Shown: positions 8,770 to 17,800 of the stretch, one piece after another
Layout of the letters: each line of letters starts with the position of its first letter
Position numbering within the stretch: the stretch's first letter is position 1
NCBI GenBank assembly: GCA_963828385.1
Contig: CAWHEF010000002.1
Location: 1,116,001-1,180,000 of the forward strand
Reading direction: 5' to 3'
DNA from: Bog-756 sp963828385
GTDB taxonomy: Bacteria > Actinomycetota > Acidimicrobiia > Acidimicrobiales > RAAP-2
Length of the DNA: 64,000 nucleotides
Notes under the pieces: generated by a model
What the model saw: the letters and a program-made list of their open reading frames with translations, nothing else
Databases searched by the model: none
Told to the model about the DNA's origin: nothing
Translations under genes and position numbers: made by a program

Positions 8770-9023
8770 GACGGGAGCGGGCCGTACTCCGATTCGTACT
8801 GCTGGAGCTCGATGACGATGCGATCGACGGTGGCTGCGCTGTCGGCGGCGCTCATCCGACCGGCCCGCTCACCGTAGACGGAAGCCCCCAAGTCGCGCAG
8901 CAGCCCGTCGGCCCGGTGCCTGGCCTGGGCGGCGTCGAGCTTCGCTTGTCCCTTCTCGGCCGCCTCCGAGGCCTTGTTCAGTCCGACCTCGGCCGATTGC
9001 TTGACCTTGTCCATGAGTCCCAT
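8766..9023 (-). CDS. Small Ala/Gln-rich helical protein, unknown function
   Basis: The product is 85 residues, hydrophilic and probably mostly helical (KVKQSAEVGLNKASEAAEKGQAKLDAAQ). I do not recognise a named family; similar short proteins are common in actinobacteria. There is no signal peptide or membrane segment. The ATG at 9023 has a purine-rich AGGAAAGG upstream. The gene ends inside the first codon of the GH38 mannosidase (four-base overlap), so it is the first cistron of a two-gene operon. Confidence 0.75.
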   Translation of the reverse strand: MGLMDKVKQSAEVGLNKASEAAEKGQAKLDAAQARHRADGLLRDLGASVYGERAGRMSAADSAATVDRIVIELQQYESEYGPLPS

Positions 9024-9058
9024 CGAGCCCTGCCTTTCCTCTGCCCCTGCCGTGTCCC

Positions 9059-9086
9059 GGGTTCCGGGTTCTGGGTTCTGGGTTCG
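9059..9086. repeat. Four tandem GGGTTCN heptamers
   Basis: GGGTTCC, GGGTTCT, GGGTTCT and GGGTTCG lie in the 220-bp gap between the divergent small-protein and rnhB starts. The function is unknown; it may be replication slippage or a binding site. Confidence 0.8.
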
Positions 9087-9230
9087 CTGGAGCGACTGTC
9101 GCCGCTTCCGTCCCTACCCCAGGTGTAGCAGAACCCGGCGGCGCCACCGACTCGGCGTGCGCCACCGGCCCGGCGTTGCGCATCCGGACCCGGCGCGACC
9201 TTGGTACAGGATGTCCCGCGGTCCTCGCGG

Positions 9231-9236
9231 TAGGTT
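9231..9236 (+). promoter_or_regulatory. Leaderless -10 box for rnhB
   Basis: TAGGTT ends seven bases before the ATG at 9244; no ribosome-binding site is present. Confidence 0.55.
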
Positions 9237-9243
9237 GGCGGCG

Positions 9244-9969
9244 ATGGTGGGGCTGAGCGCCGTTCGTCGCCTTCCCGACGACAGGACCGAGCAGGAGCTC
9301 GTGGCCCGGGGCCTCGGACCGGTGGCCGGCGTCGACGAAGTCGGTCGTGGCGCCTGGGCCGGACCGGTCACCGTCGGTGTGGCGACCTTCCCGGAGGGCA
9401 CCGACGCCCCCGACGGAGTCTGCGATTCGAAGCTGCTGACCGAAGAGCGTCGCGAGTCGCTCTTCCCCCTCGTCGGAGCCTGGTGCTCCGAGTGGTCGGT
9501 GGGGCACGCCAGCCCGGCCGAGTGTGACCGGCTGGGCATGACCGCGGCGCTCCGGCTCGCCGCCGGTAGGGCGCTGGCGGCGATGGGGAACGTGCCGGCG
9601 ACACTTCTTCTCGACGGAGGCTTCGACTACATCAGCGCACCGGTGGGCGGTCTCGCCGCGTTCCGGACCGAGGTTGGCGACGAACCCCTAGTGGCGACAC
9701 CCGTCGCCATGCCGAGGGTCGCCACACCGCCCGTCCACACCGTCGTCAAGGGCGACGCCTGCTGCGTGTCCATCGCCGCCGCCTCCATCCTGGCCAAGGT
9801 GACGAGGGATCGGCTCATGCGATCTGACGCTCCGAGCTTCCCGGCGTTCGAGTTCGAGCGCAACAAGGGCTACCCGAGCCCCGTGCACCGGACGGCCCTG
9901 GCCGGCAACGGCCTGACGGCGATCCACCGCCGTTCGTGGTCCTTCGTCACCGACCTGGCCTTCCGCTGA
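9244..9969 (+). CDS. rnhB: Ribonuclease HII
   Basis: This 241-residue RNase removes the RNA strand of RNA-DNA hybrids and misincorporated ribonucleotides. The opening GVDEVGRGAWAGPV carries the first Asp-Glu pair of the active site. LLLDGGFDY and KGDACCVSIAAASILAKVTRDRL supply the rest of the catalytic core and the strongly conserved RNase HII signature, and NKGYP..HR completes it. Between the DGG motif and KGDA there is an extra segment of roughly 20-25 residues (GDEPLVATPVAMPRVATPP) that most homologues lack; it is in frame and probably a surface loop. The chosen ATG is supported by the TAGGTT box. Confidence 0.95.
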   Translation: MVGLSAVRRLPDDRTEQELVARGLGPVAGVDEVGRGAWAGPVTVGVATFPEGTDAPDGVCDSKLLTEERRESLFPLVGAWCSEWSVGHASPAECDRLGMTAALRLAAGRALAAMGNVPATLLLDGGFDYISAPVGGLAAFRTEVGDEPLVATPVAMPRVATPPVHTVVKGDACCVSIAAASILAKVTRDRLMRSDAPSFPAFEFERNKGYPSPVHRTALAGNGLTAIHRRSWSFVTDLAFR

Positions 9970-10022
9970 CGGCTCCGGCCGGGACCAAGACCTCCCCGGC
10001 GACGGACGGTCAGGGGTCCTCG

Positions 10023-11286
10023 CTACCTCGGACCGGGCTCCTTCGGAAGCCCGAGCACGCGTTCACCGATGATGTTGTGCATGACCTCATCGGAGCCACC
10101 GGCGATCCGCATCCCGGGTACGCCGAGCACGTACTGGCCCCAGGCGTAGGTACCCCACGCCCCAGTGTCGGCGGCGAGGAAGGGGCCGAGGATCGAGGAC
10201 AGGACGTGCGTGGTCTCGACCATGTTGCGAGTGAGAGCCAGCTTGGCGAGGGAGAGCTCGGGACCCGGCAGCTGGCCGACGGCGATCTTGGCCATCGCCC
10301 GAAGATTGGTGTAATGGGCGACCCGCTCGTCGATGGTCAGCGCGGCCAGCTGCTGGCGGACCAGGGGATCGTCAGCGCGGCCCATGATCCTGGCCATCTC
10401 GTAGAGGCGGTCGCGGCCGAGGGCGTCCACCCCCCCACCGCCACCACCGATGGCCGCCCGCTCGTTCATCAAGGTGGTCAGCGCCACCGTCCAGCCGCCG
10501 TTGACGTCTCCGAGGCGGTGGCTGTCTGGAACCCGCACCTCGGTGAAGAAGACCTCGTTGAACGAGGCACCCCCCGTCATCTGCCGCAACGGCCGGACCT
10601 CGACCCCCGGGCCGTGCATGTCCACCACGAAACCGGTGAGCCCCCGGTGCTTGGGAGCGTCCGGGTCGGTGCGGCACAAGATCTCGCCGATGTCCGACAC
10701 CTGGGCGCCGGACGTCCACACCTTCTGGCCGGTCAGCACCCACTCGTCCCCGTCGCGCACTGCCTTGGTCTGCAGGGATGCCAGGTCCGAGCCGGACGAC
10801 GGCTCGGAGAACAGCTGGCAGGCGACGACGTCACCCCGGTGCATGGGCTCCAGGTACGCCCGCTTCACCTCGCCGGTGGCGTGAGCGAGGATGGTGGGCG
10901 CCACCATCCCGAGCCCGATGCCGTAGATCGAAAGGGAGGGGGTCCGATAGCCGGCGGCCACCGACCGGTAGGCCTGCCGCGAACTGGCGGGGCAGCCCGC
11001 GGCCTCCGTACTCGGGAGGGCCGGTGATCCACCCGAAACCGGCGTCGAAGACCTTTTGCGCCCATGACCGGGCCGTCGCCAGGTCTTGGAGCTCCTGCTG
11101 CTTGGTGCGCTCGGGGAAGAGGCCGACGTGATCGGAGCCCGAGCCCCAGACGAATTTCTCCTCCCGACGGCGTTCGGCGTTGGCATCGAAGAACGCCCTC
11201 GCCTCGCCCTCGAACTCGTCGAGGCCGGGCGTGTCATCTGATGGCGTTCGGCCCGGTGCCGCATGGGCGGCGACGGTGTCGGTCAT
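10023..11286 (-). pseudogene. Acyl-CoA dehydrogenase interrupted by one extra base
   Basis: The coding sequence is in two frames. From ATG 11286 (purine-rich GGGGAAGG upstream) the N-terminal domain reads normally through WITGPPEYGGRGLP. The sequence then continues in another frame as ASSRQAYRSVAAGYRTPSLS and on to a normal C terminus (GGSDEVMHNIIGERVLG). Removing one C from the CCCC run (plus strand 10989-10992) restores a 420-residue acyl-CoA dehydrogenase, the usual length. Flavin and substrate segments (CQLFSEPSSGSDLAS, WVLTGQKVWTSGA) are intact. Because everything else is conserved, a sequencing or assembly insertion is at least as likely as a true pseudogene. The product would oxidise a fatty-acyl-CoA or related thioester. 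Confidence 0.85.
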
Positions 11287-11393
11287 GGGCTCGCCTTCCC
11301 CTCCGTGGCGCCGCCAGCGTAGTTCGAACTCGATCCACCCCCGCGCCTGCAGGGTGAACCGTGTTCGATCATGCCCGTCGGACCGGCTAGACC

Positions 11394-12332
11394 GTGACCG
11401 TGGCGTTCATCCTGGCCGTCATGGCCTCCTTTGCCAACGCACTGAGCTCGATCCTCCAGCGGATCGCCGTCCAGAACGCCCCGGGTGAGTCCGCCATGCG
11501 CCTCGATCTCGTCCGTTACGCACTGCGTCAGGTCATCTGGTTCGGGGGCCTGGCACTCATCGGCGCCGGATTCGTCCTCCAGGCCATCGCCCTCCGGTTC
11601 GGCACGCTCAGCTCGGTGCAACCGATCGTCACCACCGAGCTCCTCTTCCTCGTGCTCATCCTCGGAGTCTGGTTCCGAGCCCATCTCGGGTGGCGTGAAT
11701 GGGGAGGCACGCTCGCCGCCGCCGGCGGTCTCGCCACCTTCCTGGCCGTGGCGGCGCCCGGCGGGGGCAACACGGTGCCCGGCCCGGCAGGGTGGAGCGC
11801 CGCCTTCGTCGTCGTGGGAGGAGGGGTGGCGGTGACCTGTCTCCTCGGCTTCTCTGGGCCCCGTTGGTTCAGGGCCACCATGTTCGGCATCGCCGCCGGC
11901 CTCATGTACGCCCTCGCCGCCGCCCTGACCAAGCAGTTCACCACGCTCGTGACCGACGGATGGGGGCACGTCTTCACCACCTGGAGCCCGTACGCCATGG
12001 CGGGGTGCGGCCTGTTCGGACTGTTCCTCACCCAGAGCGCTCTCCATGCGGGTCCCATCACCGCGTCCCAGGCCATGATCACGATCGTCGACCCGCTCGC
12101 CAGTGTCCTCCTCGGGGTCTGGCTGTTCCACGACCACCTGACCATCGGGACATGGCAGCTTGGCGTCGAGCTCGCCTCCATGGTCGCGGTCTTCGCAGGC
12201 ATCGCCCTCCTGTCGAGCTCGCCGCTGGTGGCCGGGACGCATGACGACTCCGCCGAGTCCGACCGGTTGGAGCGCCCTCGAACGCCGGGGCAGGCACCGG
12301 GAGGCGGGGTGGCGCTCAGTTCCGAGGGGTGA
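11394..12332 (+). CDS. DMT-superfamily (EamA-like) membrane transporter
   Basis: The 312-residue polytopic protein has about ten hydrophobic segments in two halves, the pattern of drug/metabolite transporters. The first segment contains ASFANALSSILQRIA, and the second half has ITASQAMITIVDPLASVLLGVWLFHD, which matches the conserved DMT C-terminal helix-turn around the Pro. The C-terminal 35 residues are hydrophilic. GTG start at 11394. No substrate can be inferred. The 3' end overlaps the convergent epimerase gene by 17 bp. Confidence 0.85.
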   Translation: MTVAFILAVMASFANALSSILQRIAVQNAPGESAMRLDLVRYALRQVIWFGGLALIGAGFVLQAIALRFGTLSSVQPIVTTELLFLVLILGVWFRAHLGWREWGGTLAAAGGLATFLAVAAPGGGNTVPGPAGWSAAFVVVGGGVAVTCLLGFSGPRWFRATMFGIAAGLMYALAAALTKQFTTLVTDGWGHVFTTWSPYAMAGCGLFGLFLTQSALHAGPITASQAMITIVDPLASVLLGVWLFHDHLTIGTWQLGVELASMVAVFAGIALLSSSPLVAGTHDDSAESDRLERPRTPGQAPGGGVALSSEG

Positions 12333-13284
12333 GGGCCGAGGACAGCGCGTGGTCGATCCGGGTGTGACCGAACCGGTAGCCCCGAGCCGTCAACACTCCG
12401 GGGAGCACCCGCTGCCCACCGAGGACGAGCTCGTCGGCCATCTCACGACCGAGCGCCAGCCGGACCAGCGGTGCAGGCACCGCCAGCACGGCCGGCCGAT
12501 GGATGGCGGCGCCGATGGCGACGGCGAGCTCGGCGTCGGTCACCGGAGTGGGGGCGGTGGCGTTCACCGGACCCGACACGGCTCCGTCGACGAGGCAGTG
12601 GCGGATCACGTCGACCTCGTCGTCGAGGGTGATCCAGCTCCGGTACTGCGTGCCCGCCCCCGTGCGTCCGCCAGCCCCGAGCCGGAACAGGGGCAGCTGG
12701 CGACCGAGCGCGCCACCCCGCCCGGCGAGGACGATGCCCGAACGGAGGAAGACGGTGCGGATCCCCGATTCCGCCGCCGGCCGGGTCGCCGCCTCCCACT
12801 GCCGGCACAGGCCGGCCAGGAACCCGGTGCCGGACGGCGAACCCTCGGTCAATTCCTCGTCGCCCCGTAGACCGTAGAAGCCCACCGCCGATGCGTTCAC
12901 GAGAACCGGAGGCGGCGCCGGCAGGCCCAGCATGGCGTCGACCACGAGGTCGGTGGCGGCTGTGCGGCTGCGAACGAGCTCGTCCTTGCGGGCCGGGCTC
13001 CACCGCCGATCGCCGATCCCGGCCCCGGCCAGGTTGACCACGGCATCGATGGGCCCGGCGTCCTCCAGCGTCCTCCGGTCGATCATCCCCGTCGAGGGGT
13101 CCCACCCCACGTCGAGCGGGCGCCTGTCGGGTCCGGCGCCGGTCGAGGCGGTACCCCAATCTGGCGACGTCGAGCCCGCCGCCGGGCGGCCCCGGACGAG
13201 GCGGACGACCGGCCCGCCGGCGAGCAGGCGCTCGACCAGCGCTGCACCGATCAGACCGGTCGCGCCGGTGACGAGCACCCTCAC
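12316..13284 (-). CDS. TIGR01777-family NAD(P)-binding epimerase-like protein
   Basis: The 322-residue Rossmann-fold protein starts RVLVTGATGLIGAALVERLL (nucleotide-binding glycine motif), and VVNLAGAGIGDRRWSPARKDEL is diagnostic of the TIGR01777/YfcH group of extended short-chain dehydrogenases. VNASAVGFYG replaces the usual active-site Ser-Tyr region, and the C-terminal DUF1731-like part (LVLGGQRVLPGVLTARGYRF) is present. The enzymatic activity of this group is unsettled; in several organisms it affects cell division or membrane traits. The GTG start overlaps the TGA of the preceding hydrolase (GTGA), so the two genes form an operon. Confidence 0.92.
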   Translation of the reverse strand: MRVLVTGATGLIGAALVERLLAGGPVVRLVRGRPAAGSTSPDWGTASTGAGPDRRPLDVGWDPSTGMIDRRTLEDAGPIDAVVNLAGAGIGDRRWSPARKDELVRSRTAATDLVVDAMLGLPAPPPVLVNASAVGFYGLRGDEELTEGSPSGTGFLAGLCRQWEAATRPAAESGIRTVFLRSGIVLAGRGGALGRQLPLFRLGAGGRTGAGTQYRSWITLDDEVDVIRHCLVDGAVSGPVNATAPTPVTDAELAVAIGAAIHRPAVLAVPAPLVRLALGREMADELVLGGQRVLPGVLTARGYRFGHTRIDHALSSALTPRN

Positions 13285-14159
13285 GAGCCCGTTCCCGTCG
13301 CCTCGAGATGCGGCCCGGGTCCGGGGTGCGATGCCGTTCCCCACCCGGACCCGGTCGCCGGGGCCGCCCCATGCGAAGCCGCCGGCGAAAAGACGGCGCG
13401 GACGAAGGCGGCGAAGCCGTCGGGATGGGTCAGGTGGGCGCCGTGCCCGGCCCCCTCCAGCTCGAGGAGCCGGGCCCCGGGGGTGCGATCGGCGAGCCAC
13501 GTCACCGCCGCCCGGTGGCGCGCCGAGGAGCGCTCGCCCATGCCGAACACGGCGGGAACGGTGATGGTCGTCACGTCGAGGGGCGGTGTCAGCCGGGCGA
13601 GGGCGGAGAGCTCCCCATGCAGTGCCGGCCCTTCGGCTCGGCGGGCCGCCTTCGCACGATCGGGGAGACGGTCCCAGGCCGTGTCGCCGACCATCCGCCG
13701 GAAGAACCGTTCGGCGGCGTCGTCCGGGCTGCGATCGGACGGAGGAGGGCCTTTCTCGGCGCCAGCCGAGGTGTCGTCCGCACCGGAACGTCCGAGCCAG
13801 GGGAGCGGCGGCTCGTAGGCCCCCACGGCCACGAACGGACGGGGACCACCGCTGCGGGCCACGGCGAGCAAGGCGATGATGCCCCCCAGGCTGTGGCCGA
13901 CGACGACTGCCTTGCGGCCGTCGACCACGGTGAGGAGGTCGTCGACATGACCGTCGAGCGTGGTGTGGACGGTGCCGTCACGCCGGGAGTGGTGGTACCC
14001 CCGCCGGTCGTAGACGATGGTCGGGAGATCGACCAGTCGCCGGCGCACCCTGGCGAAGCTGGACGCCCTGTCGAGCGATCCGTGGACGAGGACCACCACC
14101 GGCTCGTGGGTCCCGCTGGCCGGGACGTGCTCGGTGACGGCGAGAGGCGCATTCGCCAT
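13281..14159 (-). CDS. Alpha/beta hydrolase
   Basis: The predicted serine hydrolase is 292 residues. LVHGSLDRASSF forms the oxyanion region, VVGHSLGGI is the nucleophile elbow, and GAGHGAHLTHPDGF holds the catalytic His. The Asp is probably within the VPAVFGMGERS region, where it is less clear. No signal peptide. ATG 14159 is chosen because homology begins soon after it; the frame is open further upstream without good character. Translationally coupled to the epimerase-like gene. Substrate unknown. Confidence 0.85.
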   Translation of the reverse strand: MANAPLAVTEHVPASGTHEPVVVLVHGSLDRASSFARVRRRLVDLPTIVYDRRGYHHSRRDGTVHTTLDGHVDDLLTVVDGRKAVVVGHSLGGIIALLAVARSGGPRPFVAVGAYEPPLPWLGRSGADDTSAGAEKGPPPSDRSPDDAAERFFRRMVGDTAWDRLPDRAKAARRAEGPALHGELSALARLTPPLDVTTITVPAVFGMGERSSARHRAAVTWLADRTPGARLLELEGAGHGAHLTHPDGFAAFVRAVFSPAASHGAAPATGSGWGTASHPGPGPHLEATGTGS

Positions 14160-14306
14160 GGCAGCACCAGACTCGCAGCTGCCCCATCCGGGCGCCAACC
14201 GCGGCCGGAGCGGTCGAATGAGGGCGGCCGCAGGCGGCCGTGCGGTTGTCACCAGGTGGCCGACCTGCCGAAGGTGCACGCATTGGCGGTGCAGATCGTG
14301 CATTGT

Positions 14307-14335
14307 TGTGGGTCCCATGCGACGGTGTGGGTCCC
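14307..14335. repeat. TGTGGGTCCC direct repeat upstream of the second HU gene
   Basis: Ten identical bases at 14307-14316 and 14326-14335, 19 bp apart (about two helical turns), just upstream of the HU start. This is a candidate operator or autoregulatory site; nothing beyond the repeat supports it. Confidence 0.6.
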
Positions 14336-14356
14336 GATACTGACGAAGGAGAGACT

Positions 14357-14671
14357 GTGCCCCTCAGCAAGACCGATCTCATCACGGCGGTGGCCGCCCA
14401 CACCGGGAAGACCTCCAAGGACGTGGCGACCGTGCTCGGCGGTGTGGAAGACGTCGTGGTGGCAAACGTGGCGAAGGGCGAGAAGGTCGTCATCACCGGC
14501 TTTTTGACGTTCGACCGCGCCCAACGTGCCGCCCGGACCGGTAGGAACCCGCAGACCGGCGAGTCCATCAAGATCAAAGCGTCGAAGAGCCCGAAGGTGT
14601 CGGCCGGCGCCTCCTTCAAGAAGGCCGTGAACGGCCAGGCTCCCACACCCAAGCTGAAGAAGGTCCGCTAA
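14357..14671 (+). CDS. HU family DNA-binding protein (short form)
   Basis: The 104-residue HU has the canonical fold: PLSKTDLITAVAAHTGKTSKDV at the N terminus, VVITGFLTFDRAQRAARTGRNPQTGE for the DNA-gripping arm (RNPQTGE is the family signature), and IKASKSPKVSAGASFKKAVN. It ends in a short basic tail (PTPKLKKVR). GTG start at 14357 with AAGGAG six bases upstream. It differs from the tailed HU at 2246, so the cell has two HU paralogues, like HupA and HupS in Streptomyces. Confidence 0.95.
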   Translation: MPLSKTDLITAVAAHTGKTSKDVATVLGGVEDVVVANVAKGEKVVITGFLTFDRAQRAARTGRNPQTGESIKIKASKSPKVSAGASFKKAVNGQAPTPKLKKVR

Positions 14672-14762
14672 GGATCCCCACCGGCGCGCGGTGGCCGGGT
14701 CTCCTCCCGGTCACCGCGGGCCGGCATCGCCCGTCGACGAGGATCGGCGCCCGGCGTCGAGG

Positions 14763-14803
14763 ACAGCTCGATCGGGGGTAGTCGAGTACAGCTCGATCGG
14801 GGG
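14763..14803. repeat. 16-bp direct repeat in the kgd promoter region
   Basis: ACAGCTCGATCGGGGG occurs at 14763-14778 and again at 14788-14803, exactly 25 bp apart and just upstream of the kgd -10 box (TAGGCT, 14811-14816). CGATCG inside each copy is itself palindromic. The placement fits a transcription-factor site. Confidence 0.85.
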
Positions 14804-14810
14804 GTACCGG

Positions 14811-14816
14811 TAGGCT
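14811..14816 (+). promoter_or_regulatory. Leaderless -10 box for kgd
   Basis: TAGGCT ends eight bases before the ATG at 14825, without a ribosome-binding site. Confidence 0.5.
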
Positions 14817-14824
14817 CGACGGCC

Positions 14825-17800
14825 ATGGGCGCCAGCGACGCGACAGGTCGGTCATCCGGTTCGGATGAGCGGCGACCGGTGGCCTCGGGGGCGTTCGGAC
14901 CCAACGCATGGCTGGTCGAGGACATGTACGACCGGTACCGGTCCGATCCGACGTCGGTGTCGGAGTCGTGGCGCGACTTCTTCGCCGACTACCGGCCAGC
15001 TCCGGGGACGGTTCCTGCCGACGGCAGCCCAGTAGCCGGCCAGGCGGCGCAGCCAGGTCCTCCCGGAGCCCCGGCTGCAGTGGCGCCGGCCCCCAGGGCA
15101 CCGACCCGTCCGAGCCCCGATGGAGGCGACGGCGCCGTGTCCGTGTCCGTGTCCCACGACGGTGACCGTTCGACGTCGGCGTCGCCCGACGGCGACCGCC
15201 CGGCACCCCCGTCGGGTGGCCGAGTGGAGCAGACGGCCGAAGCGGCCGAGCCCCTGCGCGGTGCGGCCGGCCGGATCGTGGCCAACATGGAGGCGTCACT
15301 CGGGGTGCCGACCGCCACCAGTGTGCGGGTGGTCCCGGCCAGGCTCCTCGAGGTCAACCGCACCATCGTCAACGACCAGCTGCGCCGGACCACCGGGGGC
15401 AAGATCAGCTTCACCCATCTGATCGGGTACGCCGTCGTGAAGGCGCTCGGCTCCGTCCCGGCCATGAACTCGGCCTTCGTGGCCGACGCCGACGGCAAGG
15501 GCACCCCCGGGGTGGTCCACCACGACCACGTGGGCCTCGGGCTCGCCGTCGACGTCGAGAAGGGTGACGGCACGCGCACCCTGCTCGTTCCCTGCATCAG
15601 TGAGGCCGACACCCGGGACTTCCGTGGCTTCGTCGCCGCCTACGAGGACCTCGTCCGCAAGATCCACACCAGCAAGATCGCCCCCGACGACTTCTCCGGC
15701 ACCACGGTCACACTCACCAACCCGGGAACGCTGGGCACGATCCAGTCGGTGCCGAGGCTGATGCCGGGCCAGGGGGTGATCGTCGGGGTCGGGGCCCTCG
15801 GGTTCCCGGCCGGGTTCGAGGCGGCCGACCCCCGTGCCCTCGGCGATCTCGGCATCGGGCGCACGGTGACGCTCACATCCACCTACGACCACCGGATCAT
15901 CCAGGGCGCCGAGTCCGGGCTCTTCCTGGCCCACGTGTCGGAGTGCTTGGCCGGCGGACACGGGTTCTACGAGGAGGTCTTCGAATCCCTCACCATCCCC
16001 TACGAGCCGGCCAGGTGGGAGCGGGACACCAACGCCGCCGAGTGGGAAGACGGCGGCAACGCCCGGCTGGTCAAGCAGATCCACGTCCAGACGCTCATCA
16101 ACATGCACCGTGTCCGGGGTCACCTGATCGCCCACCTCGATCCCCTCGACGCCGAACCGCCCGAGCTCCACCCCGAGCTCGATCCGCTCCACTACGGCCT
16201 CACCATCTGGGACCTTCCCCGACACTTCGTCGCCGACGGCCTCGCCGGTCGGGACTCGGCCACATTGGACGAGATCCTCCACGTCCTGCGCGACGCCTAC
16301 TGCCGGACGCTCGGCATCGAGTACATGCACATCCAGGATCCCGAGCAGAAGCGCTGGATCCAGCAGCACGTCGAGGGAGTCTCGTCGGGGCTCGACCCCG
16401 ACGAGCAGCGCCACATCCTCGACCGGCTCAACGCCGCCGAGGTGTTCGAGCGGTTCCTCCACTCCCGGTACGTCGGGCAGAAGCGGTTTGGCCTGGAAGG
16501 GGCCGAGTCTGCCATCGTCATCCTTGACACGATCCTCGACGAGGCGGTGCACGAAGGGCTGTCCGAGGCGGTGATGGGCATGGCCCACCGGGGCCGGCTC
16601 AACGTCCTGGCCAACATCGTGGGCAAGTCCTATGGCGAGATCTTCGAGGAGTTCGAGGGCAACCTCGATCCGGAGTCGGTCCAGGGTTCAGGGGACGTCA
16701 AGTACCACAAGGGGGCGTCGGGCACGTTCGTGGCCCGGAGCGGCGGCTCGATCCCCGTCACCATGGCGTCCAACCCGTCCCATCTGGAAGCGGTGGACCC
16801 GGTGGTGGTGGGCATGGCCCGCGCCAAGCAGGACGAGCTCGGTGGCGAACAGGGGAGCGGCCGGAGCTGGGCCGGAGGCGCCGGCGATCCGTTCCCGGTG
16901 CTGTCCGTCTTGGTCCACGGTGACGCCGCCTTCGCCGGTCAGGGCGTGGTGGCCGAGACGCTCAACCTGTCCGGGCTGGCCGGGTACCGCACGGGGGGCA
17001 CCGTTCACATCGTGATCAACAACCAACTCGGGTTCACCACCGCCCCCGAGGCGGCCCGCACGTCGGTCTACCCGACCGATGTGGCCAAGATGGTCCAGGC
17101 CCCGATCTTCCACGTGAACGGGGACGACCCCGAGGCCTGCGTCCGGGCGGCGCGGCTCGCCTTCGGCTTCCGGCAGTCGTTCCACAAGGACGTTGTCATC
17201 GACCTCGTCTGTTACCGCCGCCACGGTCACAACGAGGGCGACGACCCGAGCTACTCGCAACCGCTGATGTACGCGCTCATCGAGGCCAAGCGGTCCGTGC
17301 GCAAGATCTACACCGAGTCCCTCGTCCGCCGGGGCGACATCTCGCTCGAGGTGGCGGAGCACGCCCTCGACGACTTCTCGGCGAAGTTGCAGGCGGCCCT
17401 GGACGAGACGAGGGCCGAGGCCGACTCCGTTGGTGCCGAGGTCGAGAGGGCCCTGCCCGAGTACATCGTCGGCGATCTGTCGATCCCACCCGTGGCGACC
17501 GGGGTCGACGCCGACACCCTCACCCACCTGGTCGAGGTGGTGCGGACGGTCGATGAGGGTTTCGTGCTGCACCCCAAGCTGGCCAGGCAGTTCGAGCAGC
17601 GGGACAAGATGGTGGCCGACGGTGAGATCGACTGGGCCCTCGGCGAGACGTTGGCCATCGGCTCGCTGCTCCTCGAGGGCACGAACGTCCGGCTCACCGG
17701 CCAGGACACCCGGCGGGGCACGTTCTCCCAGCGTCACTCAGTCCTCGTCGACCACGAGACCGGCGCCGAGCTCGTCCCTCTCGCCGGGGTCGGGACCGGC

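Noticed and set aside
9059..9086. GGGTTCN repeats as the T-loop of a tRNA gene
   Set aside because: No acceptor or anticodon stems can be formed around them.
15296..16588. 430-codon frame antisense to kgd
   Set aside because: Shadow frame; kgd has full conserved sequence here.
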